DNA of 64,000 bases, from contig JAFGFE010000018.1 of the NCBI GenBank assembly GCA_016931225.1, positions 124,001 to 188,000 on the forward strand, read 5' to 3'. Below the pieces are notes generated by a model, which did no database searches, had not been told where the DNA came from, and was given only the letters and a program-made list of their open reading frames with translations. This document shows positions 32,351 to 41,571 of this stretch, piece by piece. Each line of letters begins with the position of its first letter. Position 1 is the first letter of the stretch. The stretch comes from Candidatus Zymogenaceae bacterium (lineage in GTDB: Bacteria > Desulfobacterota > Zymogenia > Zymogenales > Zymogenaceae). The translations under genes were made by a program, and so were the position numbers.

Positions 32351-33538
32351 ATGAGTGACGCGGAGCATTTTGTCTGTCCCGGATTTCGGGCGGCGGGGTG
32401 TGCATGCGGGATCAAGAAAAACGGGGATGCTGACCTGGCCCTGATCGCCGCCGATGAACCGGCGACAGCCGCCGCGGTGTTCACAAAGAACCGCGTGAAG
32501 GCGGCGCCGATCCTGGTGGCCTCGGAGAGGGTCGAGGGGGGACGGACCCGGGCGGTACTAATAAACAGCGGAAACGCCAACGCCTGCACCGGCGAGGGGG
32601 GTCTCTCGGCCGCGCGGAAGGTTACCCGTGCCGTGGCGGATATCCTGGGATGTGTGGAGGAACTCGTGGTGCCCGCCTCCACCGGCGTCATCGGCGCTCT
32701 ATTGCCGGTTGACCCGGTTCTCTCCTCCCTTGATGGGCTCAACCGTGCCCTTTCTCCCACGGGATTCGTCGATGCGGCCCGGGCGATCATGACCACCGAT
32801 ACGTTCCCGAAATTGTCCCGCCGTTCGGTGCTCGTCGGGGATCGTGAATACAGTGTTCTCGGCTTCGCCAAGGGCGCGGGCATGATCCGTCCGGACATGG
32901 CGACGATGCTCTCTTTCGTCGTCACCGATGCCCCGATTTCAAAAGGCATGCTGCAGCATGCTCTGGGAGACGCCGTCAACGGCACGTTCAACACCGTCAC
33001 CGTGGACGGCGATACCAGCACCAACGACATGGCACTGGCCTTGGCCGGGGGACGGGGGGATCCGCTTTCCGGGGCCGGGATGGACACATGGTGTGAGGGT
33101 CTTTTCGGCGTCCTCTCGGAGCTTTCCGGGATGATCGTCAAAGACGGTGAGGGGGCGACGAAGTGCGTCACCGTGATCGTGAGAGGCGCTCCCGATACTC
33201 ACACCGCGCGGCACGCCGCCTTCGCCGTGGCGGAGTCTCCCCTGGTCAAGACCGCCTTTTTCGGCGGCGACCCGAACTGGGGGCGCATCATGGGGGCGCT
33301 GGGGATGGTACCCGGCGATTTCGACCCGAACCGGGCCGATATTTCCATCAATGATGTGCCGGTGGCTGTGGATGGTCTGGGAGCCGGCGCCGAGGCGGAA
33401 CGGGCTGCGGCCGGCATTATGGCGGGCCCGGAGTTCAGCGTACATATCGATCTGAAGTCGGGTAACGGCTCGTTTTCGGTCATGACCACCGATCTTTCGT
33501 GCGATTATGTGAGGATAAATGCAGATTACAGAAGCTGA
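32351..33538 (+). CDS. argJ: Bifunctional ornithine acetyltransferase / N-acetylglutamate synthase ArgJ
   Basis: ArgJ recycles the acetyl group in arginine synthesis. The 395-residue protein contains the autocleavage site in PDMATMLSF, where the Thr becomes the N-terminal nucleophile of the beta chain. It also has NSGNANACTG, VDGDTSTNDM and GGDPNWGRIMGALG. The ATG at 32351 follows GGGAGGGAC. Whether it also has synthase activity cannot be told from sequence. It overlaps the next gene by 20 bases. Confidence 0.95.
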   Translation: MSDAEHFVCPGFRAAGCACGIKKNGDADLALIAADEPATAAAVFTKNRVKAAPILVASERVEGGRTRAVLINSGNANACTGEGGLSAARKVTRAVADILGCVEELVVPASTGVIGALLPVDPVLSSLDGLNRALSPTGFVDAARAIMTTDTFPKLSRRSVLVGDREYSVLGFAKGAGMIRPDMATMLSFVVTDAPISKGMLQHALGDAVNGTFNTVTVDGDTSTNDMALALAGGRGDPLSGAGMDTWCEGLFGVLSELSGMIVKDGEGATKCVTVIVRGAPDTHTARHAAFAVAESPLVKTAFFGGDPNWGRIMGALGMVPGDFDPNRADISINDVPVAVDGLGAGAEAERAAAGIMAGPEFSVHIDLKSGNGSFSVMTTDLSCDYVRINADYRS

Positions 33539-34451
33539 AAGCAGGATCGCCCTTATTGTTCGGGCCGTCAGGGTCCCGTTTTTTACCGCAACGCTGGTGC
33601 CGATTTCCATCGGGGCCGCAGAGGCCGCCCGACAGGGTCGGTTTGATATCGTGCTTTTTCTCGCGTGTCTCATCGGTGGGGTGCTGTTTCAGGCGTCCTC
33701 CAACGTGCTCAACGACTATTTCGATCACCGGGGCGGCACCGATACCATCAACCGGTATTACAATACCTTCTCCGGGGGGAGCCGCCTGATCCAGGAGGAG
33801 AAACTCTCGCCGAAGGAAACCCTGATCCTGGGGAGCGTACTGCTGTGTGTAGGGATGTGTATCGGCATCGGGCTGACGTTCGTGTCCGGCCCACGGCTGT
33901 TGATCATCGGCGGTATCGGCGTGCTGCTGGTGGTGATCTACTCCATAGACCGTGTGGGCCTCGCCTACATCGGCCGTGGGCTGGGGGAGCTCGCCATCGG
34001 CCTCGGATTCGGACCCGTGATGATACTGGGGACCTGTTATGTATTGACCTGTGGCTTTACGGAGGCTGCGTGGTGGCTCTCCATCCCCACGGCGATCCTG
34101 ATCATCCTGGTGTTGTATATCAACGGCTACCCCGATTACGACGCGGACAGGGCCACCGGCAAAAAGACCCTCCCGGTGACGCTGGGGCGTTCCGCCGCAC
34201 GCTTCGGATACGCCCTGGGATTGTTTCTTGCGTATGCGGCCATCGTCGTCGGCGTTGTTCTGGATATCATTCCGACCTGGTCTCTCCTCGCCCTGATTCC
34301 GATGCCCCTGGCTTTCGCCGCCGTGCGGGAGCTGTGGCGGGTGTATGACGACCCAAGGGCGGTGGTGGGGGTGTGTGCGAAGACCATTCTCATTCATCTG
34401 ACGACCGGCCTGTTGATCGTCACAGGTCTTGTGCTGGATATATATCTCTGA
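33519..34451 (+). CDS. menA: UbiA-family prenyltransferase, probably 1,4-dihydroxy-2-naphthoate polyprenyltransferase (MenA)
   Basis: The 310-residue membrane protein has about nine hydrophobic helices and the two UbiA aspartate motifs: NVLNDYFDHRGGTDT and YPDYDADRATGKKTL. The spacing and the RYYNTFSGGSRLIQ segment resemble MenA, which attaches the isoprenoid tail in menaquinone synthesis. No other men gene is in the window, so the quinone substrate is inferred. ATG 33519 lies inside the end of argJ. A terminator follows the stop codon directly. Confidence 0.8.
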   Translation: MQITEAESRIALIVRAVRVPFFTATLVPISIGAAEAARQGRFDIVLFLACLIGGVLFQASSNVLNDYFDHRGGTDTINRYYNTFSGGSRLIQEEKLSPKETLILGSVLLCVGMCIGIGLTFVSGPRLLIIGGIGVLLVVIYSIDRVGLAYIGRGLGELAIGLGFGPVMILGTCYVLTCGFTEAAWWLSIPTAILIILVLYINGYPDYDADRATGKKTLPVTLGRSAARFGYALGLFLAYAAIVVGVVLDIIPTWSLLALIPMPLAFAAVRELWRVYDDPRAVVGVCAKTILIHLTTGLLIVTGLVLDIYL

Positions 34452-34452
34452 T

Positions 34453-34482
34453 CGCCCGAAATTGAGTGTCCGGGCGGTTTTC
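34453..34482 (+). terminator. Rho-independent terminator after menA
   Basis: CGCCCG (34453-34458) and CGGGCG (34471-34476) form a GC stem followed by GTTTTCT. It closes the secA-argJ-menA unit 1-2 bases after the stop codon. Confidence 0.7.
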
Positions 34483-34484
34483 TG

Positions 34485-34513
34485 TTGCGCAAGGAAGATA
34501 TTTGTGCTAATAA
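34485..34513 (+). promoter_or_regulatory. Possible rpsB promoter and start of a ribosomal-protein leader
   Basis: TTGCGC (34485-34490), 17 bases and TAATAA (34508-34513), with TG one base before the -10 box, sit just after the menA terminator. The resulting leader would be about 155 bases, long enough for autoregulation by S2. I could not identify a defined S2-binding fold in it. Confidence 0.4.
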
Positions 34514-34672
34514 TTTAAAATTCGTGACCAATACGCACGCCCCGAGGGGGAACAGGGATGGTGGCCTTTCGGATGTGGTCGTCGCTTGTGTGAATACAAC
34601 GACTGCCGATCCATCGGGCTCCCGGGTTCCAGCGGGGCGGTGGTACAAACCGAAATGGAGGAGGAACATTCC

Positions 34673-35509
34673 ATGAGTGCAGTTACAATGAAGGAACTTC
34701 TGGAGGCCGGTGTGCATTTCGGCCACCAGACGAAACGCTGGAATCCGAAGATGAAGCCGTACATCTTCGGCGCCCGAAACGGCATCTACATCATCGATCT
34801 GCAAAAAACCATCGCGGAATTCGATAAGGCCTACCAGTTTATCTCAAAAGTCGCGTTCAGCGGCGGCACAATCCTCTATGTGGGAACCAAGCGCCAGGCC
34901 CAGCAGGCGATTATGGAAGAGGCGATACGGGCCGGTATGCACTACGTCACCGGACGGTGGTTGGGCGGAACTCTGACCAACTTCGTGACGATAAAGAACA
35001 GCATCGATCGCCTGAAGCGCCTCGAGGTGTTTCTGAATGATGAGGCCGCCGAGGCGTTGACGAAAAAGGAGCGGCTCGGACGCACCCGGGAGATGGAAAA
35101 GCTCAACAAGAACCTGGGCGGCATCAAGGAGATGACGAAGCTTCCGGACGCGGTCTTCGTCGTCGATCCCAGAAAAGAGCGTATCGCCGTGAACGAGGCG
35201 AAGAAGCTCGGTATCCCGGTCATCGCCGTGATAGATACCAACTGTGATCCGGACCCGATCGACTACATCATCCCCGGCAACGACGACGCCATCCGGTCCA
35301 TCCGACTCTTTTCCTCGAAGCTGACAAATGCGATCATTCAGGGTCGCCAGCAGTCCAAGCGGGAGGTGGCCCCCGATACGGGCGAGGAGCCGGATAAGGC
35401 CGACGAGGCGCAGGAGACAAAAGCCGAGGAGAAGCCGGAGCCGGAAGCGGCGGAGACAAATGAGGCGGAAACCGTCCCGGACGATTCTCCGGAAGAAAAA
35501 GACGAATAG
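34673..35509 (+). CDS. rpsB: 30S ribosomal protein S2
   Basis: S2 binds late to the 30S head and body. The sequence has the standard start ([21 protein letters not shown]) and core ([54 protein letters not shown]). ATG 34673 follows GGAGGAGGAA at ideal spacing. After about residue 225 the protein carries an unusual tail of about 50 residues made largely of Glu, Lys, Ala and Pro, which is not part of the S2 fold. It is followed by tsf, as in most bacteria. Confidence 0.96.
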   Translation: MSAVTMKELLEAGVHFGHQTKRWNPKMKPYIFGARNGIYIIDLQKTIAEFDKAYQFISKVAFSGGTILYVGTKRQAQQAIMEEAIRAGMHYVTGRWLGGTLTNFVTIKNSIDRLKRLEVFLNDEAAEALTKKERLGRTREMEKLNKNLGGIKEMTKLPDAVFVVDPRKERIAVNEAKKLGIPVIAVIDTNCDPDPIDYIIPGNDDAIRSIRLFSSKLTNAIIQGRQQSKREVAPDTGEEPDKADEAQETKAEEKPEPEAAETNEAETVPDDSPEEKDE

Positions 35510-35587
35510 AAACACACAATACCACCGAGGCGAAAGAGACAATTCGCGTGCGCATATAACCAGAGAGCGCATCCTGAGGAGATGAAC

Positions 35588-36190
35588 ATGGAAATCAGTG
35601 CGAAAATGGTCAAAGACCTGAGAGATAAAACCGGTGCAGGCATGATGGACTGCAAATCCGCCCTCTCCGAGGCCGGGGGCGACATGGAGAAGGCCGTCGA
35701 TATTCTGAGGACGAAGGGCCTCTCCAAGGCGGCAAAAAGGGCCGGGCGGGCGGCCAACGAGGGCGTTATCGGCTCATATATTCACATGGGTGGGAAGATC
35801 GGCGTCATGGTGGAGGTCAACTGCGAGTCGGACTTCGTCGCCAGCAACGAGGACTTTCAGGCCTTTGTAAAGGACGTCGCCATGCATATCGCCGCGTCCA
35901 GTCCCCTCTTCGTCACGAAAGACGAGGTCCCGGACGAGATGCTCGAGCGGGAGAAGGATATCTATCGCGCGCAGGCGAAGGAATCCGGAAAGCCCGACAA
36001 GGTGATCGATAAGATCATCGAGGGGAAGATCGGCAAGTATTACACGGAGGTCTGTCTCTTGGAGCAGCCCTTCGTCAAGGATACGGATATCACCGTTCAG
36101 GATTACCTGAACAATATCATCGCCACCATCGGTGAGAACATCATCATTCGACGTTTCGTCCGCTACCAGATGGGCGAAGAAACAGACTAA
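35588..36190 (+). CDS. tsf: Elongation factor Ts (short form)
   Basis: EF-Ts is the nucleotide exchange factor of EF-Tu. The 200-residue form has the UBA-like N-terminus ([16 protein letters not shown]) and the core motif [16 protein letters not shown]. Its C-terminal domain is shorter than that of E. coli, as in many non-enteric bacteria. The second of two ATGs (35588) fits the GAGGAG ribosome-binding site, whereas the ATG at 35582 is too close. It lies between rpsB and pyrH in the conserved operon. Confidence 0.95.
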   Translation: MEISAKMVKDLRDKTGAGMMDCKSALSEAGGDMEKAVDILRTKGLSKAAKRAGRAANEGVIGSYIHMGGKIGVMVEVNCESDFVASNEDFQAFVKDVAMHIAASSPLFVTKDEVPDEMLEREKDIYRAQAKESGKPDKVIDKIIEGKIGKYYTEVCLLEQPFVKDTDITVQDYLNNIIATIGENIIIRRFVRYQMGEETD

Positions 36191-36234
36191 TTCCACCGGG
36201 AGATGTTTTCAAAGGTCGTCGTCTGGAGGGACAT

Positions 36235-36963
36235 ATTACCACATCCGCCTACAAACGGGTTCTCCTCAAGCTTTCCGGCGAAGTGCTGGCGGGCGAGGAC
36301 CCCTTCGGCATCAACCACCGGGCCATCACCTACATCACCGGTGAGGTGAAGGCGGCGGCCCAAACCGGCGTTCAGATGGCGCTGGTCGTGGGCGGGGGTA
36401 ACATTTTTCGTGGGGTGGAGGTGGCGGCGGATTCGGGCGGGATGAATCGTACCGTGGGCGACCATATGGGAATGCTCGCGACGGTGATAAACTCGCTTGC
36501 CCTGCAGTCATATCTCGAACGGGCGGGCCTCGAAACCCGGGTACAGTCGGCCATCGAAATACAGGCGGTTGCCGAATCCTACATCAGGAGACGCGCCGTC
36601 AGGCATCTGGAAAAGGGGAGAATCGTCATCTTCGCCGGCGGGACCGGGAATCCCTACTTCACCACGGATACCGCGGCGTCCCTTCGGGCCATGGAGATCG
36701 ACGCGGAGGTACTCCTGAAGGCCACGAAGGTGGACGGCGTGTATGACAAGGACCCGATGGTTCATGCGGACGCCGTCATGTTCGACACCCTCACCTATCT
36801 GGAGGCCCTGAATCGCGGTTTGAGGGTGATGGACTCCACGGCCCTGTCATTATGTATGGACAACAAGTTTCCAATCGTCGTCTTTAACCTGCTGAAAGCC
36901 GGAAACGTCAAAAACGTCATCTCCGGAAAACATATTGGGACAATCGTGAGAGGTGAGGAATAA
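36235..36963 (+). CDS. pyrH: UMP kinase, apparently initiated at an AUU codon
   Basis: PyrH phosphorylates UMP to UDP with a hexameric amino-acid-kinase fold. The conserved N-terminal phosphate-binding segment [17 protein letters not shown] lies upstream of the first ordinary start (GTG 36283), which would delete it. No in-frame ATG, GTG or TTG exists between the tsf stop and that segment. ATT at 36235 lies 4-5 bases after GGAGGG (36225-36230) and gives [16 protein letters not shown], matching family length. Other motifs are [24 protein letters not shown] and [13 protein letters not shown]. It overlaps frr at TAATG. Confidence 0.92.
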   Translation: MTTSAYKRVLLKLSGEVLAGEDPFGINHRAITYITGEVKAAAQTGVQMALVVGGGNIFRGVEVAADSGGMNRTVGDHMGMLATVINSLALQSYLERAGLETRVQSAIEIQAVAESYIRRRAVRHLEKGRIVIFAGGTGNPYFTTDTAASLRAMEIDAEVLLKATKVDGVYDKDPMVHADAVMFDTLTYLEALNRGLRVMDSTALSLCMDNKFPIVVFNLLKAGNVKNVISGKHIGTIVRGEE

Positions 36964-37517
36964 TGCAAGAGGTTCTGGAAGAGTTACGACAGGGCATGGA
37001 TAAATCAATCGATTCGTTCAATTCCGAGCTTGCCAAGGTGCGTACGGGCCGTGCGTCCACGGCGCTCCTTGACGGGATCAAGGTCGACTATTACGGTACT
37101 CCCACACCTCTGAACCAGCTGGCGACGATCTCGGCCCCGGAAAGCCGTCTGATCACCATTCAGCCTTGGGATATCAACTCCATCGGCGAGATCGAAAAGG
37201 CGATAATGAAGTCCGACCTGGGCCTAACGCCCCAGAATGACGGGAAAATCATTCGCATCACCATTCCGACCCTCACCGAGGAACGCAGGAAAGAGCTGGT
37301 CAAACTGGTCAAGAATATGGCGGAGGACTACCGGGTGGCCCTTCGCAACCAGCGTCGGGACAGCAACGATTTCCTCAAAGAGCTTAAAAAAGAAAAAGAA
37401 ATCTCCGAGGACGACTTCTTCCGACTCCAGGACAGGGTACAGGAAGTAACCGACGAGTATGTAAAGAAGGTCGACGAGCTGGTGAAACAAAAAGAACAAG
37501 AAATAATGGAGATATAA
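36963..37517 (+). CDS. frr: Ribosome recycling factor
   Basis: RRF splits post-termination ribosomes together with EF-G. The 184-residue protein is full length, with KVRTGRASTALLDGIKVDYYG, the LITIQPWD hinge region and the C-terminal long helix RVQEVTDEYVKKVDEL. ATG 36963 overlaps the pyrH stop by one base (TAATG), and the ribosome-binding site GAGGTGAGG lies in the end of pyrH. Gene order matches the usual rpsB-tsf-pyrH-frr operon. Confidence 0.97.
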   Translation: MQEVLEELRQGMDKSIDSFNSELAKVRTGRASTALLDGIKVDYYGTPTPLNQLATISAPESRLITIQPWDINSIGEIEKAIMKSDLGLTPQNDGKIIRITIPTLTEERRKELVKLVKNMAEDYRVALRNQRRDSNDFLKELKKEKEISEDDFFRLQDRVQEVTDEYVKKVDELVKQKEQEIMEI

Positions 37518-37521
37518 ATCA

Positions 37522-38274
37522 TTGTCGGCACAGGACCTTGGAATTGACAAGCTCCCCCGTCATGTGGCCATTATTATGGATGGAAACGGACGATGGGCCA
37601 CGGATCGCGACCTCAAGCGTGTCGAGGGACACCGACGGGGAAGCGAAGTCGTAAAAAAGATCATCGATTTCAGCAAAGATATCGGCATCGAGGTCCTGAC
37701 ACTGTATGCCTTCTCAGAGGAAAACTGGCACCGCCCCCATGAAGAGGTCACGGCCCTGATGGATATTCTGGCGAATTACCTGAGCTCGGAATTCGAGCGG
37801 ATGGTGAATGAGGGGCTGAGGCTCCACACCATCGGGAGAATAGACAAGCTCCCCGGGAATGTCCAGGATATCATCAACGCCGGCAAGAAGGTCACGAAGA
37901 AAAACACCGGGATGGTCTTCAACCTCGCCCTCTCGTACGGCTCTCGGGAGGAGATCGTCAGGGCCCTTCGTGAAATAGCCGAAGATGTCCGCCGGGGAGA
38001 AATCCTCCCGGATGATATCGACGAAGCCCTGATCTCGAGCCATCTCTATACCAACGATCTGCCTGATCCGGACCTGCTCATCCGGACCAGCGGTGAGTTT
38101 CGCGTGTCCAATTTCCTGCTGTATCAGATCGCGTACACGGAAATATTTATAACCAAAACCCTCTGGCCGGATTTTACCGTAGAGGAATACACGGAGATAC
38201 TCAAAGACTACGCCGGGAGGGAGCGACGGTTCGGTCGCACCGGAGAGCAGGTGCGCGAGGACGGAGACCGGTAA
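37522..38274 (+). CDS. uppS: Isoprenyl (undecaprenyl) diphosphate synthase
   Basis: UppS makes the C55 carrier lipid for peptidoglycan and other surface polymers. The 250-residue protein has the cis-prenyltransferase motifs HVAIIMDGNGRWA (catalytic Asp), LYAFSEENWHRP, and DLLIRTSGEFRVSNFLLYQIAYTE, here with SGEFR in place of the common GGExR. The start is TTG 37522, five bases after frr, with GGAG upstream. It belongs to the frr-uppS-cdsA cluster but is separated from cdsA by a G-rich spacer. Confidence 0.95.
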   Translation: MSAQDLGIDKLPRHVAIIMDGNGRWATDRDLKRVEGHRRGSEVVKKIIDFSKDIGIEVLTLYAFSEENWHRPHEEVTALMDILANYLSSEFERMVNEGLRLHTIGRIDKLPGNVQDIINAGKKVTKKNTGMVFNLALSYGSREEIVRALREIAEDVRRGEILPDDIDEALISSHLYTNDLPDPDLLIRTSGEFRVSNFLLYQIAYTEIFITKTLWPDFTVEEYTEILKDYAGRERRFGRTGEQVREDGDR

Positions 38275-38395
38275 GGGGGTGTGGGGGCAGAGAGGGGAAG
38301 CGTAAAAAGGGGGGGAATTGGAGGGTCGGTAGGCGGGTAAAAGGGAGAGGGAGTGGGGAGGAAGAGGAAAGAGGGGGGAGAATGGGAGCCGGGAT
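38275..38395 (+). repeat. G-rich polypurine tract with G-quadruplex potential between uppS and cdsA
   Basis: About 110 bases are almost entirely purine, mainly runs of G separated by A. At least eight runs of three or more G occur, and the first 40 bases alone contain four runs of four to seven. It lies on the coding strand of the mRNA just after the uppS stop and contains no frame of note. Confidence 0.65.
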
Positions 38396-38471
38396 CCCGC
38401 CGCGCCCCGCACAGGTCATCGGTGATTCGGCACATCTTCCTCCAACGTGACAACCACGGTAGCATGTAGCA

Positions 38472-38498
38472 TTGCGTTATCATTATATATAGTATTAT
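38472..38498 (+). promoter_or_regulatory. Possible promoter upstream of cdsA
   Basis: An A+T-rich stretch after the G-rich tract contains TTGCGT (38472-38477) and TATTAT (38493-38498) with a short 15-base spacer, plus other TATA-like hexamers. It lies about 35 bases before the cdsA ATG. The exact boxes are uncertain. Confidence 0.35.
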
Positions 38499-38532
38499 AT
38501 GAATAAACAGGATAAAGAGGGAGCGTGTTGTT

Positions 38533-39342
38533 ATGCTGGGTAAACGCCTCTTGACCGCCCTGGTGGCGATACCTGCCATCATTCTGATAGTCTTCCACAG
38601 CGGTCATATCGGCTTTTCAATTTTCATCTTATGCGTTGTGGGCGTGGGGCTGTACGAGTACCTGTCGTTTCTCTACCCGGAGAAGTTCAACGTACAGATT
38701 TGCACCCATGTGCTTCTGGGGTTGACGCTTCCCGTGGCGTTTTACGTCGGTTTCCCGGACCTGATCGTTCCGACCCTTTCCTTCGTGCTTGTCTGTACGA
38801 TGGCGTTTTCCCTGTTTCGGGTGACCGATCCGCAAAAAAAGGCCCAAAATCTCTTCATCAGGACGTTCGGCATCCTCTATATCGCGTTTCTCCTGTCGTT
38901 TCTCATACCCGTACACGCGCTGCCCCACGGTCCCTGGTGGGCGCTGTTGGCCATCGGGATTAACTTCGGCTCCGACGCGGGCGGATATTTCGCCGGGCGG
39001 TTTCTCGGGAAACATAAGCTCTATCCGGTAATCAGCCCCAAGAAGACCGTCGAGGGATCCCTGGGGGGGATGCTCGGGGCGTTTCTGGTGGTGCTGGTTT
39101 TTAAATATATCCACTTCGACATGTTCCGATATCTGGACGTGGTCATGCTCGGCGTGGTCGGCGCGATGTTCGCCATTCTGGGCGATATGGTGGAATCCCT
39201 CATCAAGCGGGGGTTCGCCGTCAAGGACGCCGGCGGCATCCTTCCCGGTCACGGGGGCATCATGGATCGTATCGATTCCTTTGTGTTTTCCCTCCCCTTC
39301 ATATACTATTACGCACTATATATCAGCAATCTGAATCTATGA
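38533..39342 (+). CDS. cdsA: Phosphatidate cytidylyltransferase
   Basis: CdsA makes CDP-diacylglycerol, the precursor used by PssA and by the phosphatidylglycerol pathway that ends with PgpA. The 269-residue protein has about seven membrane helices and SDAGGYFAGRFLGKHK. It also has the signature SPKKTVEGSLGG and the C-terminal GDMVESLIKR...KDAGGILPGHGGIMDRIDS region. It overlaps dxr by four bases (ATGA). The ATG is preceded by GAGGGAG about 10 bases upstream. Confidence 0.95.
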   Translation: MLGKRLLTALVAIPAIILIVFHSGHIGFSIFILCVVGVGLYEYLSFLYPEKFNVQICTHVLLGLTLPVAFYVGFPDLIVPTLSFVLVCTMAFSLFRVTDPQKKAQNLFIRTFGILYIAFLLSFLIPVHALPHGPWWALLAIGINFGSDAGGYFAGRFLGKHKLYPVISPKKTVEGSLGGMLGAFLVVLVFKYIHFDMFRYLDVVMLGVVGAMFAILGDMVESLIKRGFAVKDAGGILPGHGGIMDRIDSFVFSLPFIYYYALYISNLNL

Positions 39343-40493
39343 AACAGGTGGCGATTCTTGGCTCCACCGGGTCCATCGGCACCCAGGCGCTGGATGTCAT
39401 CGCCCGGTATCCCCGGCGGTTCTCGGTGACGGCCCTGACGGCGGGGAAAAACGTTTCTCTGATGGCCGAACAGGTCCGACGCTTCGAGCCGCATCTTGCG
39501 GCGATGGGTGACCCGGAGGCGGCGGAAGCGTTGAAAAAACTGATACCCCGGGGTGTGCGGGTGTTGGCCGGAGAGGAGGGAATGCTCACGGCCGCGGCGC
39601 AGTCCGATGCGGATATCCTTCTGACCTCGGTGGTGGGGTCCGTGGGCTTGGGGCCCACACTTGCCGCGATAGATGCGGGGGTGGACATCGCTCTGGCGAA
39701 CAAGGAGACGCTGGTGGCGGCGGGAAGCATCGTGACGGCCGCAGCGAAGCGAAGGGGTGTGCGCCTCCTTCCGGTGGACAGCGAGCACAACGCGATATTC
39801 CAGGCCCTGAAGGGGCACCGACATGAGCATATCAGCCGTCTCATCCTCACGGCATCCGGGGGGCCGTTCTGGCAGAGGACGAGAGACGATCTTCATGACG
39901 TGACGCCCGAGGAGGCGGTGCGGCATCCCCGATGGAATATGGGGGCGAAGATCAGCGTGGATTCCGCCACGATGATGAACAAGGCGCTGGAAATCATCGA
40001 GGCGAGGTGGCTGTTCGACGTTCCGGGGGAGAAGATCGACGTCCTGATTCACCCCCAGAGCATCGTGCATTCCCTGGTGGAGTATCGGGACGGATCGCAG
40101 ATCGCACAGCTCGGGACCGCCGACATGCGTATACCCATCGCCTACGCCCTGTCATATCCGGAGAGGATTGAGACACAGGTCAAAAGGCTGAAGCTTTCCG
40201 ATGTCGAGGGGGGGCTTGCCTTCTTTCCCCCGGACGAGGCCCGCTTTCCCGCCCTGGGACTGGCGCGTCGGGCGTTAGCTGTGGGCGGGACGATGCCCGC
40301 GGTGCTCTCCGCGGCGAACGAGCGGGCGGTGGAGCTTTTTTTGGACCGAAAACTTCCGTTTTCCGCCATCGAGTCGATCGTCGCGGCGGTGATGGAACGA
40401 CATATTGTGGTGGATACCCCGGACCTGGAGGACGTGTTCGAAGCGGACCGCTGGGCCCGAGGGGCCGCCGAAAATGCAGGAGAAGAGTTATGA
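39339..40493 (+). CDS. dxr: 1-deoxy-D-xylulose-5-phosphate reductoisomerase
   Basis: Dxr is the first committed enzyme of the MEP isoprenoid pathway and uses NADPH. The 384-residue sequence shows the nucleotide-binding ILGSTGSIGTQALDV and the metal/substrate motifs VDSEHNAIFQ, SGGPF and HPRWNMGAKISVDSATMMNK. The HPQSIVHSLVEYRDGS segment is also present. It is flanked by ATGA overlaps with cdsA and rseP, so the three are co-translated. Nothing unusual is seen. Confidence 0.97.
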   Translation: MKQVAILGSTGSIGTQALDVIARYPRRFSVTALTAGKNVSLMAEQVRRFEPHLAAMGDPEAAEALKKLIPRGVRVLAGEEGMLTAAAQSDADILLTSVVGSVGLGPTLAAIDAGVDIALANKETLVAAGSIVTAAAKRRGVRLLPVDSEHNAIFQALKGHRHEHISRLILTASGGPFWQRTRDDLHDVTPEEAVRHPRWNMGAKISVDSATMMNKALEIIEARWLFDVPGEKIDVLIHPQSIVHSLVEYRDGSQIAQLGTADMRIPIAYALSYPERIETQVKRLKLSDVEGGLAFFPPDEARFPALGLARRALAVGGTMPAVLSAANERAVELFLDRKLPFSAIESIVAAVMERHIVVDTPDLEDVFEADRWARGAAENAGEEL

Positions 40494-41566
40494 GCACGGT
40501 AATCGCATTTATCGTGGTGCTGGGAATTTTGATCTTTGTACACGAGCTGGGGCATTTTTTGGCCGCCAAGGCGTCGGGGGTGCGGGTGCTCAAGTTTTCC
40601 CTCGGATTCGGCCCCAGGCTTTTCGGAAAAAAGGTTGGGCATACCGACTATATGATCTCCGCGATACCCCTGGGCGGGTATGTCAGGATGCTGGGAGACG
40701 ATCCCACCGAAGACCTCGGGCCGGAGGAGGCCCCCTTCTCGTTTCTGACCCAGGGGACGTTTAAGAAATTATTCATCGTTGCGGCGGGGCCGGTGGCGAA
40801 TTTCATATTTGCCGTCTTCGCCCTCTGGATCGTGTTCATGCTGGGGGTCCCGGTGCTGGAATCGGTGGTGGGGGATGTGCTTTCAAATTCCCCCGCCGAG
40901 CGGGCGGGTCTGATGGCCGAAGACCGGATCACCTCCATCGACGGCATACCCGTCACCGAGTGGGAGGAGATGTCCCGGCTGATCCAGGAGTCCGGCGGCG
41001 GGGAGTTGGAGCTTATCGTCGAGCGGACGATGGACGGTGAAACCGGAGAACTCGTCATTCACATCACCCCGGAGCTCAGGGAGGGGACCAACGAGCTGAT
41101 GCTCCCCGACGAGGTGTATATGATCGGCATCTCCATGTCCGACTCGTACCACTACGATCGGAGGGGGCCGATCGGGGCGATCGGCTCGTCGGTGTCTGAG
41201 ACGGGAAGGATAGTGGCCATCACCTTTCTTGTCATCGGCAAGATGTTCTCGGGCGAGGTCCCGCTGAATAACCTGGGGGGTCCCATCTTAATCGCCCAGG
41301 TCTCCGCCGAGGCGTTCCGGCTGGGCCTGATGGAGTTTCTCTATTTCCTCGCCCTTATCAGCATCAACCTCGGCATCTTGAACCTGCTCCCGGTGCCGAT
41401 ACTGGACGGGGGGCATCTGATGTTTTTCGTCATCGAGGGCGTCATCGGGAGGCCCATAAATCTTCGGATCAAAGAGATCGCCCTCCAGATCGGCCTCGTG
41501 CTGCTGGTGGCGTTGATGGCGCTGGCGTTCTATTTTGATATTTCGCGCCTGATTTCCGGAGGGTAG
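40490..41566 (+). CDS. rseP: RIP zinc metalloprotease RseP
   Basis: RseP is a site-2 protease that cuts membrane-spanning substrates such as anti-sigma factors or leftover signal peptides. The 358-residue protein has HELGH at 18-22 in the first helix and one PDZ domain (about 115-190; LSNSPAERAGLMAEDRI). The second active-site motif NLLPVPILDGGH lies near the C-terminus. It has one PDZ domain rather than the two of E. coli, as in many non-enteric bacteria. It overlaps dxr by four bases and precedes tsaB. Confidence 0.95.
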   Translation: MSTVIAFIVVLGILIFVHELGHFLAAKASGVRVLKFSLGFGPRLFGKKVGHTDYMISAIPLGGYVRMLGDDPTEDLGPEEAPFSFLTQGTFKKLFIVAAGPVANFIFAVFALWIVFMLGVPVLESVVGDVLSNSPAERAGLMAEDRITSIDGIPVTEWEEMSRLIQESGGGELELIVERTMDGETGELVIHITPELREGTNELMLPDEVYMIGISMSDSYHYDRRGPIGAIGSSVSETGRIVAITFLVIGKMFSGEVPLNNLGGPILIAQVSAEAFRLGLMEFLYFLALISINLGILNLLPVPILDGGHLMFFVIEGVIGRPINLRIKEIALQIGLVLLVALMALAFYFDISRLISGG

Positions 41567-41571
41567 CCGCG

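Noticed and set aside
30363-32405. A 680-codon open frame on the minus strand opposite secA
   Set aside because: It mirrors the secA codons, has no domain pattern and is rich in His, Leu and Pro as expected for antisense of GC-rich coding DNA.
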